The translations under genes and the position numbers were made by a program. From Ideonella paludis (lineage in GTDB: Bacteria > Pseudomonadota > Gammaproteobacteria > Burkholderiales > Burkholderiaceae_C), in contig NZ_JAGQDG010000003.1 in NCBI RefSeq assembly GCF_018069865.1, positions 496,001 through 560,000 of the forward strand: a DNA stretch of 64,000 bases, read 5' to 3'. Shown here in pieces: positions 9,801-17,817 of this stretch. The stretch's first letter is position 1. The number at the start of each line of letters is the position of its first letter. The notes under the pieces were generated by a model that had not been told where the DNA came from, made no database searches, and saw nothing but the letters and a program-made list of their open reading frames with translations.

Positions 9801-10996
9801 CCCGGGTACAGGAACTCGTAACTGGCCAGGAAGGTTTTGTAGGCCTGTGAGGCGGAGAAGCGCTCGCCACCGGCGCTGACGCATTCCCCGGTGTTGGTGC
9901 AGGCGCCCCGGGCTGAGCCATCGCCGTTGACGATGGGATAGGCTCCGGCACCACCACCGGCATTGACACCGCTGGACGACCAGCCCTGGCAGGGCTGATT
10001 GCTGACGCTGTCATGGCAAAAGAGCTGGCTGCTGTTGGGGCTGAAGTAAAGCTGCGTCCCCACGGCGGCAGAGGTGCCAAAGGCGCTGAAGCTGCCAGGG
10101 TAGCTGGTCTTGCCGCACAGAGCGCGCTTATCGATGTCAAAGCACACCAGCTCAGCATCGCTGTTGAGCACGTAGTACTTGTTGCCGATGGTGTTGAAGT
10201 TGGTCAGAAAGGTGTAGTTGGACCCATTACCGACGCGCCAAGATCCGCAGGCTTGGCGCGTATTGAGATTCATGCAGGCGATGTGGCTGCCGTTGGCATT
10301 GACCACGCCCACAAACATCTCGCCGGTTTTGTAGTTCACGGCTTCCAAGGGGTTGTTGGGTGTGCCCCCGTAGCTGCCATCGCTCAGCCGCAAAGGCTCA
10401 CCACCTTCCGACCAGCCTTCGCAGGCCAGTCCGTTGCTGGCCTTGCGGCACTTGACTGGCGTGCCGTTGTCCCAGTGGTGGTTCACCACAAAGAGGTTGT
10501 TGCCATAGGGAATGATGCGATAGCCGTCGCCGGTGCCGGCGAAGTTGACCGACTTATCGACGGTGCCCGTCGCGGTTTTGAATTTGGTGCTGTAGAGCCA
10601 CTTCACTGCGGTGACTGCCGCACCATTGGCAGGCTCAATATCTGTCCATGCGCCATTGACTTGCCATTGCAGCGTGGTGTTGGCGGGTTTTCGCACGGAG
10701 CCCACGACATAGGTATGGCCCGGTGGCAGATTGATCAGTCCCTCGGATTCAAAGGGGCTGGCAATGCGGGTATTGAATGACGCCGTCCAACGCACCACAT
10801 CAAACGGCTCCAGGTCGTAGGTGCTGTTCAGGGCTTTGGACGTGCTGGGGGCGATCACCTGACCGTTGATTTCCAGGTAGCTCCCCAAAGGTGACTTGAC
10901 CGCGTTTTGCGCCACGGCCCACACCAATGCGCCGCAGGCGGCCGCACCCAGGGCCACACGCCACACTTTTGATTTCCGCAGTTCCGACCACAGCAT
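6896..10996 (-). CDS. PilY1/PilC-like pilus tip/biogenesis protein, copy 1
   Basis: A 1366-aa secreted protein. It starts with a basic N-terminus and hydrophobic segment (VALGAAACGALVWAVAQ) that serves as signal peptide or anchor; AGGA lies 7 nt before the ATG. The C-terminal ~600 residues carry the PilY1 propeller signatures: YGGNDGALHAYEATGDSLREAWTFVPDVML, the Ca-binding loop DIDHDGKIDVVYAGD near residue 1053, GNLWRFDV, and a second EF-like loop DTNGDGNIDGQD. PilY1 proteins promote type IV pilus assembly and adhesion. No vWA MIDAS motif is evident in the N-terminal half, which instead has five C-x8-C pairs. It lies downstream of a very similar copy 2 in the same direction. Confidence 0.9.
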   Translation of the reverse strand: MLWSELRKSKVWRVALGAAACGALVWAVAQNAVKSPLGSYLEINGQVIAPSTSKALNSTYDLEPFDVVRWTASFNTRIASPFESEGLINLPPGHTYVVGSVRKPANTTLQWQVNGAWTDIEPANGAAVTAVKWLYSTKFKTATGTVDKSVNFAGTGDGYRIIPYGNNLFVVNHHWDNGTPVKCRKASNGLACEGWSEGGEPLRLSDGSYGGTPNNPLEAVNYKTGEMFVGVVNANGSHIACMNLNTRQACGSWRVGNGSNYTFLTNFNTIGNKYYVLNSDAELVCFDIDKRALCGKTSYPGSFSAFGTSAAVGTQLYFSPNSSQLFCHDSVSNQPCQGWSSSGVNAGGGAGAYPIVNGDGSARGACTNTGECVSAGGERFSASQAYKTFLASYEFLYPGYGSMYHNLNAIKGSKLYAAGYANKIGCYDAKTDSSCGTWTSASIYPYSTQFDPTRKDCLLVIGDDANAAIFDVNDGGLCKTISVPKETELTFDPRLDYFQCDSSRAKVNAWGQLRLSPSLPWGGADGLTDVLVTLRDANGALLPDKYTPKRKFAQGSYVMDIGPTASDPTGIPYSEYPALKITLEFQSAGTLPQEAAFGVDLTYDGDPIQVCVATKAPAVPDCPTEATVLLKSRAIDRSGDGFSEEQTATKIMSPGGLTTGYAAFTSATTPRLTHSSLSSRDPRTQIVQGRWSLQHFSGDLWAFNLNQSGQLLATEYASAQSNTPAPGQRNVFTAQPTANLAPQAVTELIWANLSDVQRQALNLDAKRVADSRGAARLEYLKGTDASGFRARNGYTLGPVINSAPVVLPTWASESRPEAHFPGFTEYRKTLPRAYPLAIYGGNDGALHAYEATGDSLREAWTFVPDVMLRRAADYSDLNIAEIRSKPYFVDNVPIIGHANTGSDSKPDWRAVAVILYGRGARAITALDVSQTELKQGKGVLFEFTNASAPALKDLGYIISQPDNSTGQSSAQMVKLGDARSAVLVGNGIDSNDRKFGGADNSGTGTPVLYAFYLDRADENVTYRAWSIGDKNVWSGIETEPEVAFDNGLSTPTPVDIDHDGKIDVVYAGDIKGNLWRFDVRTPSAVKATRLFKTDEQQPITQAPFVTMNPLAKNCGAAEAKANAKRCWQVVFATGAAISPLLGSPNVATQSIYGILDKGKGSSVSQGNLTTINYETNRVINGVEYRALKPTTIDYTNDSALGWRVNLQGFEHGVGAPRQQPTGLVMFSSVRPTTPDRATNICTGPRSWLNEVDPLHGYSALVAFDTNGDGNIDGQDRFDADSDKPISPTSMAVSGSQFGPPALLRSASTQAQQISLLLPSLGQDTGQANSWSGGSSSGSSSMAPSNSKALTHANPSKLGRMSWREKY

Positions 10997-11367
10997 GTCT
11001 TGTTCCTGGCTTCACCGAGGCCCTTGCCTCGCATGCGGAGCTTATTGATAACCTGGCTTGAGTTTAATAAAGCTCAGCGTGAATACGTGAAAAACATAAC
11101 AACTGGCGCTGATATTTATATTTCAAACAGAGAGTTAAATTTACCAGTGGATCGCCCTGCTTTTGGCTGATTTATGCGAGTGTTGACATTAACGTGAGTC
11201 AGGGGGCTGGGTGTCGTTCATATGAGCTTGGGTATCTCGATTTTTTGCGGAATTGGGGTCATTATTGAAATATATATTTCTGGGTTGGAATATTCATCTC
11301 GCGTGCTCACCTTGGCATCTTCGGCCAGCCCTGCACGCTCTAAAGCGCAAGAGACCGCGCCTTCATG
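10997..11367. other. AT-rich intergenic region upstream of PilY1 copy 1
   Basis: About 370 bp of noticeably AT-richer sequence (for example 11040-11300) between the two tandem PilY1-like genes. It presumably contains the promoter of copy 1, but no convincing -35/-10 or -24/-12 pair could be assigned by eye. The only ORF here (60 codons at 11222, plus strand) lacks coding features. Confidence 0.4.
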
Positions 11368-11400
11368 CAAAACGCCTCACCACCCAGGGGGCGTGAGGCG
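11368..11400 (-). terminator. Rho-independent terminator after PilY1 copy 2
   Basis: CGCCTCAC (11373-11380) pairs with GTGAGGCG (11393-11400). On the minus strand the stem is followed directly by TTTTGC. It lies ~50 bp after the stop codon of the gene ending at 11450. Confidence 0.75.
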
Positions 11401-11449
11401 TTGATGGGGGCAGGGGGGGGCTGCTCAGCGCAGCACCCCGGTTGTGGCG

Positions 11450-14400
11450 TCAGTACCGCTCGCGCCAGGTCATGCGGCCCAGGTTGGCCTTGTTGGCGTG
11501 GGTCAAGGCCTTGCTGTTGGAGCCTGTGGGCGAGCTGCTGCTGCCGCTGCTGGTGCCACCGGACCACGAATGGGCCTGCCCCGTGTCCTGACCCAGGCTG
11601 GGCAGCAGCAGGGACATCTGCTGAGACTGCGTGGATGCAGAGCGCAAGATGGCGGGCGGGCCAAATTGCGCGCCACTGACGGCCATGCTGGTGGGGGACA
11701 GGGGTTTGTCGGAGTCTGGATCAAAGCGGTCTTGCCCGTCGATATTGCCGTCGCCATTGGTGTCAAAGGCGACGATGGGGCTGTAGCCATGCAACGGGTC
11801 CACCTCATTGAGCCACGAGCGGGGGCCGACACAGACATTGGTCTTTTCGCCCGGCGTGGTGGGCCGCAGCGAGGAGAACATCACCAAGCCGGTCGGCTGC
11901 ACGCGGGGGGCCCCCACGCCGTGCTCATAAATGCCCAAGTCCACTCGCCAGCCCAGTTTGGCGCTGTAGTCCACGGTCAAGGGCTTCATGGCCCGGTACT
12001 CAATGCCGCTTTCTTTGCGCGGGTCATCCTTGCGGTAGAGGACCTTGGTGGTGTCGTAGCTGTTGCGCACCAGCTCAGGCATCTTCACTTCGGTGCCCTT
12101 GCCCTTGTCGAGAATGCCGTAGATGGCCTGGTTGGCGACGTTGTCGTCGCCTGTCAGTGGCGAGAGGTGCACGCCGGTCGAGAACACCACTTGCCAGCAG
12201 CGCTTGGCATTGGCTTTGGCACCGGGGGCACCACAGTCCTTGGCCAAGGGGTTCACCTGAACATAAGGGGCTTGGCTGATGGGTTGCTTCAGCTCGGTCT
12301 TGAACAGACGGGTGGCGCTCACGGCCTCCGGGTTGCGCACATCAAAGCGCCAGAGGTTGCCCTTCATGTCGCCCGCGTAGACCACGTCGACCTTGCCGTC
12401 GTAGTCGATGTCCACAGGCGTGGGCGTGTTCAAGCCGTTGTCAAAGGCCAGGTCGGGCTCTAGCGCGATGCCGGACCACACATTCTTCAATGACCAAGCC
12501 CGGTAGCGAGGCCCTTGGCCCGGCTTGTCCAGGTAGAAGGCGTAGAGCACGGGCGTGCCGGTGCCGCTGAATTGGTCTGCATCGTCCTCGCTGTCATTGC
12601 TCTGGATGCCATTGCCCACCAGCACCGCGCTGCGCGCATCACCCAGCTTGACCAGTTGGGCCGAGCTGATGCCCGCACCGTTGTCCGGCTGGCTGACGAT
12701 CTTGCCCAGGTCTTTGAGGTCGGGCGCGCTGGCGTTGGTGTACTCAAAAATCACACCCCGGCCTTGCTTCAGATCCGTTTTGCTGATGTCGATGGCGGTG
12801 ATGGCGCGTGCGCCTCGGCCATAGAGGATGACGGCCACTGCGCCCCAATCCGGGCTGGCATCCGTGCCCATGTTGACATGGCCGACGATGGGCACGTTGT
12901 CCACGAAGTAGGGCTTGTTGCGGATCTCGGCGGGGTTGAGGTCGCTGTAGTCTGCGGCGCGGCGCAGCATCACATCGGGCACAAAGGTCCACGCCTCGCT
13001 CAGCGAATCGCCCCGGGTTTCGTAGGCATGCAGGGCACCGTCATTGCCCCCGTAAATCGCCAAGGGGAAGTCCCGCAGTACGGTCTTGCGGTAGTTGGTG
13101 AAGCCTGGGAAGGAGGCTTCAGGCCGAGACTCTGCCGCCCAGTTGGGCAGGATCACGGGCGCAGAGCTGATGACCGGGCCCAAGGTGTAGCCATTGCGAG
13201 CGCGGAAGTTGCTCGCATCGGTGCCCTTGAGATAGGCCACACGGCCGAGGCCTTGGTTGTCGCGCACACCCTCATGGTTGAGGTTCAGCGCGTTGCGCTG
13301 CACCTCGGCCAGCTTGGCCCAGTCGAGATCGGTGACGCCCAGGAATTTGCTGTTATCGGTGGGCAAGCCCACCAGAAACTTGCGCTGGGAGATGAGCTTG
13401 GAGCTGTCCTGCGCCTTCTTGATCTTGGCAGGGTCGCTGTCAATCTGTCCCTTGGCATCGACGTTAAAAGCCCACAGATCGCCGCTGAAATACTGCAGTG
13501 ACCAGCGGCCTTGCACGATCTGCGTGCGCGGGTCGCGCGGCCCGAGGTCGCTGACGTTCAGGCGCGGTGTGGTGGCAGACGGGAAGGCGGCATAGCCCGT
13601 GCTCAGGCCGCCGGGTGACATGACTTTGCTGGCCTTTTGCTCCTCGGAGAAGCCAGGCTGCGGTTTGTCGATGGCGCGGCTCTTCAGCACCACCTCGGCC
13701 TTGGTTTGGCATTCCGGAGAGGCTGGCGCTTTGCTGGCCACACAGACTTGGATGGGGTCGCCCTGATAGGTCAAGTCCACGCCAAACGCAACTTCCTGGG
13801 GCAAGGCCCCGGCCGATTGAAACTCCAGCGTGATCTTGAGCGTCGGATAGTCGGCATAGGGGATGCCGCCGGTGTCCTTGTCGTCCTTGGGGCCGATGTC
13901 CATGGCGTAGCTGCCATAGGTGAACTTGCGCCGTGGCGTGTACTTGTTCGGCAGCAAAGCGCCTTTGCCATCACGCAGCGTGACCAGCACATCGCTCAAG
14001 CCGCTTTGGCCGCCCCAGGCCAGGCTCGGGCTGAGGCGCAACTGGCCCCAGGCGGTGACTTTGGAGCGGCTGCCATCGCACTTGAAGTAGTCCAGCAGCG
14101 GCGCAAAGGTCAGCTCGGTTTCCTTGGGGATATTGACGGTCTTGCAAGGGCCGCCATCGCTGACATCAAAAATGGCGGCATTGGCATCGTCGCCGATCAC
14201 CAAGAGGCAGTCCTTGCGTGTGGGGTCGAAGTGCGAGGAGTAAGGAACCCGAGCCGACACAGCCCAGGTGCCGCACATGGTGTCGCCTTTGGCGTTGTAG
14301 CAGCCCACTTGGCCATTGCCTGCGGCATAGAGCTTGCTGCCCTGGATGGCGTTCAGGTTGTGATAGCCCGAGCCCAAAAAGTTATAGGTGGACAAGAAGT

Positions 14401-15562
14401 TTCTATAGGTCTGCGAAGCGTCATAAACCTGCCCCGTGACGCTCACGCATTGGCCTGAGCTGGTGCAGGCCCCTCGCGGTGTGCCGTCGCCGTTGACGGA
14501 AGGGTAGGCCCCCGCGCCACCGCCGGCATTGACGCCGCCGCTGGGCCAACCTGCGCAAGCCCGGCCGGTGGCGCTATCGTGGCAGAAGAGTTGGCTGCTG
14601 TTGGGGCTGAAGTAAAGCTGAGTGCCCAGCGCCGTCGAGGTGCCCCAGCCGTTGAAGCTGCCCGGATAGCTGGTGCTGCCGCACACTTCGCGCTTTTCGA
14701 TGTCAAAGCACACCAGTTGGCTGTTGTTGTTGAGCACGTAGTACTTGTTGCCGATGGTGTTGAAGTTGGTCAACTGTGTGTAGTTGGTGCCTTCGCCGAT
14801 GCGCCAAGAGCCGCACGCTTGCCGAGTGTTGAGGTTCAGGCAGGTGATGTAGCTGCCTGTGCCATGCGTCACGCCCACAAACATCTCGCCGTTCTTGTAG
14901 TTCAGCGCCTCCATCGGGTTGTTGGGTGTGCCACCAGCGCCGCCGTTGGCCAGCGTCAAGGCTTGGCCGTTGCTGGGCCAGTTGGTGCAGTTTTGCCCGT
15001 CGCCGGCTTTGCGGCATTTCACGGGGGTGCCACCGTCCCAGTGGTGGTTGACCACGTACAGATTGCTGCCGTAGGGAATGATGCGATAGCCGTCCCCGGT
15101 GCCCGCAAAATTCACCGACTTGTCGATGGTGCCGGTGGCCGTCTTGAACTTGGTGCTGTAAAACCATTTCACCGCGGTCACTGGCGCACCGTTGGCTGGT
15201 TCGGTCTCGGTCCAGTTGCCATTGACCTGCCACTGCAGGCTGGTGTTGGCGGGCTTCTTCACTGAGCCTGCCACCCATGCGTGGCCGGGGGGCAGGCTCA
15301 GCTCGCCCTCGGATTCAAAGGGGCTGGCAATACGGGTGTCGAAGTAGCTGGTCCAGCGAATCGTGTCAAAGGGCTCCAGGTCGTACGTGCTGTTGATGGC
15401 CTGAGAGGTGCTGGGGGCAATGACTTGGCCGCTGATCTCCAGATAGCTGCCCAGGGGGGATTTGACTTGGCTTTGCGCCACGGCCCAGACCAAGACACTG
15501 CACCCGGCCACGCCCACGGCCCAGCGCATCGCCTTCAACACTGCCGATTTCGACCCACCCAT
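11450..15562 (-). CDS. PilY1/PilC-like pilus tip/biogenesis protein, copy 2
   Basis: 1370 aa from the ATG at 15562 (MGGSKSAVLKAMRW), which has GGAG 8 nt upstream; the frame is open to 15628 but that extension looks unconserved. It is a close paralogue of copy 1 over its full length. The N-terminus reads VLVWAVAQSQVKSPLGSYLE. Five C-x8-C pairs follow (such as CLNLNTRQAC and CFDIEKREVC). The C-terminal propeller carries the loop DIDYDGKVDVVYAGD near residue 1050, then DTNGDGNIDGQDRFDPD and a terminal LGRMTWRERY. It lies 260 bp downstream of the AlgZ/AlgR-like pair, in the same direction. Tandem duplication with copy 1 is evident. Confidence 0.91.
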   Translation of the reverse strand: MGGSKSAVLKAMRWAVGVAGCSVLVWAVAQSQVKSPLGSYLEISGQVIAPSTSQAINSTYDLEPFDTIRWTSYFDTRIASPFESEGELSLPPGHAWVAGSVKKPANTSLQWQVNGNWTETEPANGAPVTAVKWFYSTKFKTATGTIDKSVNFAGTGDGYRIIPYGSNLYVVNHHWDGGTPVKCRKAGDGQNCTNWPSNGQALTLANGGAGGTPNNPMEALNYKNGEMFVGVTHGTGSYITCLNLNTRQACGSWRIGEGTNYTQLTNFNTIGNKYYVLNNNSQLVCFDIEKREVCGSTSYPGSFNGWGTSTALGTQLYFSPNSSQLFCHDSATGRACAGWPSGGVNAGGGAGAYPSVNGDGTPRGACTSSGQCVSVTGQVYDASQTYRNFLSTYNFLGSGYHNLNAIQGSKLYAAGNGQVGCYNAKGDTMCGTWAVSARVPYSSHFDPTRKDCLLVIGDDANAAIFDVSDGGPCKTVNIPKETELTFAPLLDYFKCDGSRSKVTAWGQLRLSPSLAWGGQSGLSDVLVTLRDGKGALLPNKYTPRRKFTYGSYAMDIGPKDDKDTGGIPYADYPTLKITLEFQSAGALPQEVAFGVDLTYQGDPIQVCVASKAPASPECQTKAEVVLKSRAIDKPQPGFSEEQKASKVMSPGGLSTGYAAFPSATTPRLNVSDLGPRDPRTQIVQGRWSLQYFSGDLWAFNVDAKGQIDSDPAKIKKAQDSSKLISQRKFLVGLPTDNSKFLGVTDLDWAKLAEVQRNALNLNHEGVRDNQGLGRVAYLKGTDASNFRARNGYTLGPVISSAPVILPNWAAESRPEASFPGFTNYRKTVLRDFPLAIYGGNDGALHAYETRGDSLSEAWTFVPDVMLRRAADYSDLNPAEIRNKPYFVDNVPIVGHVNMGTDASPDWGAVAVILYGRGARAITAIDISKTDLKQGRGVIFEYTNASAPDLKDLGKIVSQPDNGAGISSAQLVKLGDARSAVLVGNGIQSNDSEDDADQFSGTGTPVLYAFYLDKPGQGPRYRAWSLKNVWSGIALEPDLAFDNGLNTPTPVDIDYDGKVDVVYAGDMKGNLWRFDVRNPEAVSATRLFKTELKQPISQAPYVQVNPLAKDCGAPGAKANAKRCWQVVFSTGVHLSPLTGDDNVANQAIYGILDKGKGTEVKMPELVRNSYDTTKVLYRKDDPRKESGIEYRAMKPLTVDYSAKLGWRVDLGIYEHGVGAPRVQPTGLVMFSSLRPTTPGEKTNVCVGPRSWLNEVDPLHGYSPIVAFDTNGDGNIDGQDRFDPDSDKPLSPTSMAVSGAQFGPPAILRSASTQSQQMSLLLPSLGQDTGQAHSWSGGTSSGSSSSPTGSNSKALTHANKANLGRMTWRERY

Positions 15563-15590
15563 GATTGACTCCGTGACAACTGTGGCCCAC

Positions 15591-15599
15591 CCGTTGGTG
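15591..15599 (+). promoter_or_regulatory. Weak AlgR-box-like sequence upstream of PilY1 copy 2
   Basis: CCGTTGGTG matches 7 of 9 positions of the AlgR consensus CCGTTCGTC, 30 bp before the start codon of the PilY1-like gene. A single short match of this kind is expected by chance in a GC-rich genome, so it is only a lead suggested by the adjacent LytTR regulator. Confidence 0.2.
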
Positions 15600-15720
15600 A
15601 ACTCCCACGGATTATCGAAAATCTGCATTCATTGCGGGGAATCACGGGTGCCGCAAAGCGTCAATATTCATCACTCGACGGGTAATATGAGTGACTCTCT
15701 ATTTTGAGTGGCAGAGAATA

Positions 15721-15759
15721 GCTATCCGCGGCGATGATATTTAATATCGCGGGGATAGC
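15721..15759. terminator. Imperfect inverted repeat between LytTR regulator and PilY1 copy 2
   Basis: GCTATCC (15721-15727) pairs with GGATAGC (15753-15759), and the interior GCGAT/ATCGC extends the stem with mismatches. It lies 62 bp downstream of the response regulator stop. It could be the end of that operon or a protein-binding site for the PilY1 promoter. There is no clear T-tract on the minus strand. Confidence 0.4.
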
Positions 15760-15821
15760 CTTATTCTTGAGAATCTCTTTTGGGTGAGAGTTTGGGCGGC
15801 CTTTGCCCACGCGCGTGCGAT

Positions 15822-16640
15822 CTACAGGGCCTTGAAGCGGCTCGCATAGATGCGGCTGACGGCCAAGCGCTCCGGGCGCTGGCGCAGGGTCAGGGTGACC
15901 TTGCCGGTCTCGTCGCGCAGGGCTTGCGCCACCTCACGCCACTGCACCACCGTGCCACGGTGAATCTGCCAAAACTGTTGGGGGTCCAACTGCCCCATTA
16001 ATTCTCGGAGCGACAGACGGATCAAATGCTCTTTGTCGGCAGTGAGCACCCGCACATATTTATCGGCAGCTTCGAAGTAAATCACTTCGTCGACCGGCAC
16101 CAAGCTAATATTTGCGCCCTGCGAAACCTGCAGCACTTGCAGGCGTTCCGGGCTGGCCGACGGGGCCGCCGAGGTGCTCAACAAGGCGCGCAAACGGGCC
16201 AGCAAGTGGGCGTCTTCGTGGGGCTCGGCTACGGCCGAGGAGGGGGCGGGCGCAGGCGGGTTGAGACGAGCTTGCAGTCGCTCGCAACAGGCCTTCAGTC
16301 GCTCCGGCTGTACGGGCTTGAGCAGATAGTCGGCCGCGGCCCGCTCAAAGGCCTGCAAGGCATAGTGGTCGTAGGCCGTCACAAACACGATCAGCGGCAA
16401 GGGGCGATCACTGGGCCACTCTTCGATGATGGCTTGGGCTGCTTCCAGGCCATCGCGGCCGGGCATGCGAATGTCCAGCCACAAGACCGTGGGCTGATGC
16501 TGCAGCGCCAGGCTGACCGCCTCGTCGCCATCTTGGGCCAGCGCCACCACGCGCAACTCGGGCCAGGCCCGGGCCAATTCGGTTTGCAAGGCACGGGCGA
16601 GCAGGGGCTCGTCTTCGGCGATCAGCGCAGTGAGTGTCAT
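15822..16640 (-). CDS. LytTR-type response regulator (AlgR-like)
   Basis: 272 aa. The receiver domain has the acidic pair in LIAEDEPLLARAL, phospho-Asp in VLWLDIRMPGRDGLEAA and switch Lys in YLLKPVQPERL. A linker follows, then a LytTR DNA-binding domain from ~residue 165 (VDEVIYFEAADKYVRVL ... FWQIHRGTVV). Its start overlaps the stop of the sensor kinase gene as ATGA, so the pair is one operon. In Pseudomonas the homologous AlgZ/AlgR pair controls the fimU-pilY1 operon; finding a PilY1 gene directly downstream here makes a similar link plausible but unproven. Confidence 0.92.
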   Translation of the reverse strand: MTLTALIAEDEPLLARALQTELARAWPELRVVALAQDGDEAVSLALQHQPTVLWLDIRMPGRDGLEAAQAIIEEWPSDRPLPLIVFVTAYDHYALQAFERAAADYLLKPVQPERLKACCERLQARLNPPAPAPSSAVAEPHEDAHLLARLRALLSTSAAPSASPERLQVLQVSQGANISLVPVDEVIYFEAADKYVRVLTADKEHLIRLSLRELMGQLDPQQFWQIHRGTVVQWREVAQALRDETGKVTLTLRQRPERLAVSRIYASRFKAL

Positions 16641-17737
16641 GTCGCGGTCACAGGGAGGTCGATCTGAGCCACCGTGCCGCCGCCCTCGCGGGGCTGCAGG
16701 CTGAAGTGGGCGGCGGCGCCGTGCAGCGTGGCCAGGCGTTCGCGAATCTGGGTCAGGCCAAAGCCCGAGCCGGGCGCGTTGCTGGGCCGGGCAGCCAAGC
16801 CAGCGCCCGAGTCTTCCACACGCAAGCGCAGCAACTCACCCTCGCGGTGGGCAGACACCCGCAGCAAGCCGCCGGGCCGGTGTGGCTCCAGGCCATGCTT
16901 GATGGCGTTTTCCACCAAGGGCTGCAGGAGCAGGGGCGGCATGGGCAGGGCAGCGGCGTCGGGCGCCACATCAAACTCTACGGTGAGGCGTGAGCCCATG
17001 CGGATCTGCATCAGGGCCAAGTAGTCTTGCAAGCGGGCGACCTCGGCCGACACCGCATGGGCGGGGCTGCGGCTGGCATTCAGCGTGGCGCGCAGGTAGT
17101 CGATCAGGCGGTCCAGCATGTGCTGAGCCTCTTGCGGGTCCAGCCCGATCAAGGCGCGCAAGTTGGCCAAGGTGTTGAAGAGCATGTGCGGCTCTAACTG
17201 GCTCTCCAGCAGGCGCAGCTTGGCCTCGGTGGCGTGGCGCAGGGCTTGTTCGGCCTCCGCTTGCGCAGCGGCCAGGCGCGCACGGCTGCGGAACAGCCAG
17301 GTCCCGGCCAGCGAAGGCAGCAAGGAGATCGCAAAGATCACGCCCCAGGTGTGCAGGCTGGGGCTGAGCCAGTTGGTGGTGTGACCCAAGAGCGCATCGC
17401 CGACGCGCGAGCCAATGATCATGCCGCCCAGCACGCTGGCCACGATCAACACGCCGGTGGTCAGCGCATTGGGCCAGCCGTCCTGGGTGGGGTGGCCGCG
17501 ACGGGCCCGGTAGAGGCTGATGCCGCGCAGGCCCAGGTTGATGAACAAGGCGCAGAGGTTGCCGATCAGCAGCGAATACAGTGCGGCAGGCCACCAAGGC
17601 GTGCCCAGCAGGGCCAGCACCAACGCCACGACCAAGCACAGGGCTTGCGTGGCGGGGAGGCTTTTAAGGTAGTCCGGCCAGAAGGAAATGACTTGGGGGG
17701 AGCAAGGGTCAGGCTGCATCGGCACGCATGGTGCCAT
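16637..17737 (-). CDS. LytS/AlgZ-type sensor histidine kinase
   Basis: 366 aa, or 360 aa if translation begins at the ATG at 17719; neither start has a strong ribosome-binding site. The N-terminal ~150 residues hold about four membrane segments (ALCLVVALVLALLGTPWW, ALYSLLIGNLCALFINLGL, LIVASVLGGMIIG and WGVIFAISLLPSLAGTWL). The His_kinase domain with the phospho-acceptor His follows in LESQLEPHMLFNTLANLRAL. The ATPase domain has VENAIKHGLEPH and GSGFGLTQIRERL. It phosphorylates the LytTR regulator encoded 4 bp into its own 3' end. No extracytoplasmic sensor domain is present. Confidence 0.92.
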   Translation of the reverse strand: MAPCVPMQPDPCSPQVISFWPDYLKSLPATQALCLVVALVLALLGTPWWPAALYSLLIGNLCALFINLGLRGISLYRARRGHPTQDGWPNALTTGVLIVASVLGGMIIGSRVGDALLGHTTNWLSPSLHTWGVIFAISLLPSLAGTWLFRSRARLAAAQAEAEQALRHATEAKLRLLESQLEPHMLFNTLANLRALIGLDPQEAQHMLDRLIDYLRATLNASRSPAHAVSAEVARLQDYLALMQIRMGSRLTVEFDVAPDAAALPMPPLLLQPLVENAIKHGLEPHRPGGLLRVSAHREGELLRLRVEDSGAGLAARPSNAPGSGFGLTQIRERLATLHGAAAHFSLQPREGGGTVAQIDLPVTAT

Positions 17738-17817
17738 AGGCCCCGCTGGTTTCTGGCCTGGATGCGATGAAGGGTCGCAGGTGGGCGCTAACCCTGCCGG
17801 GGCTGGCGCCAGTGGTG

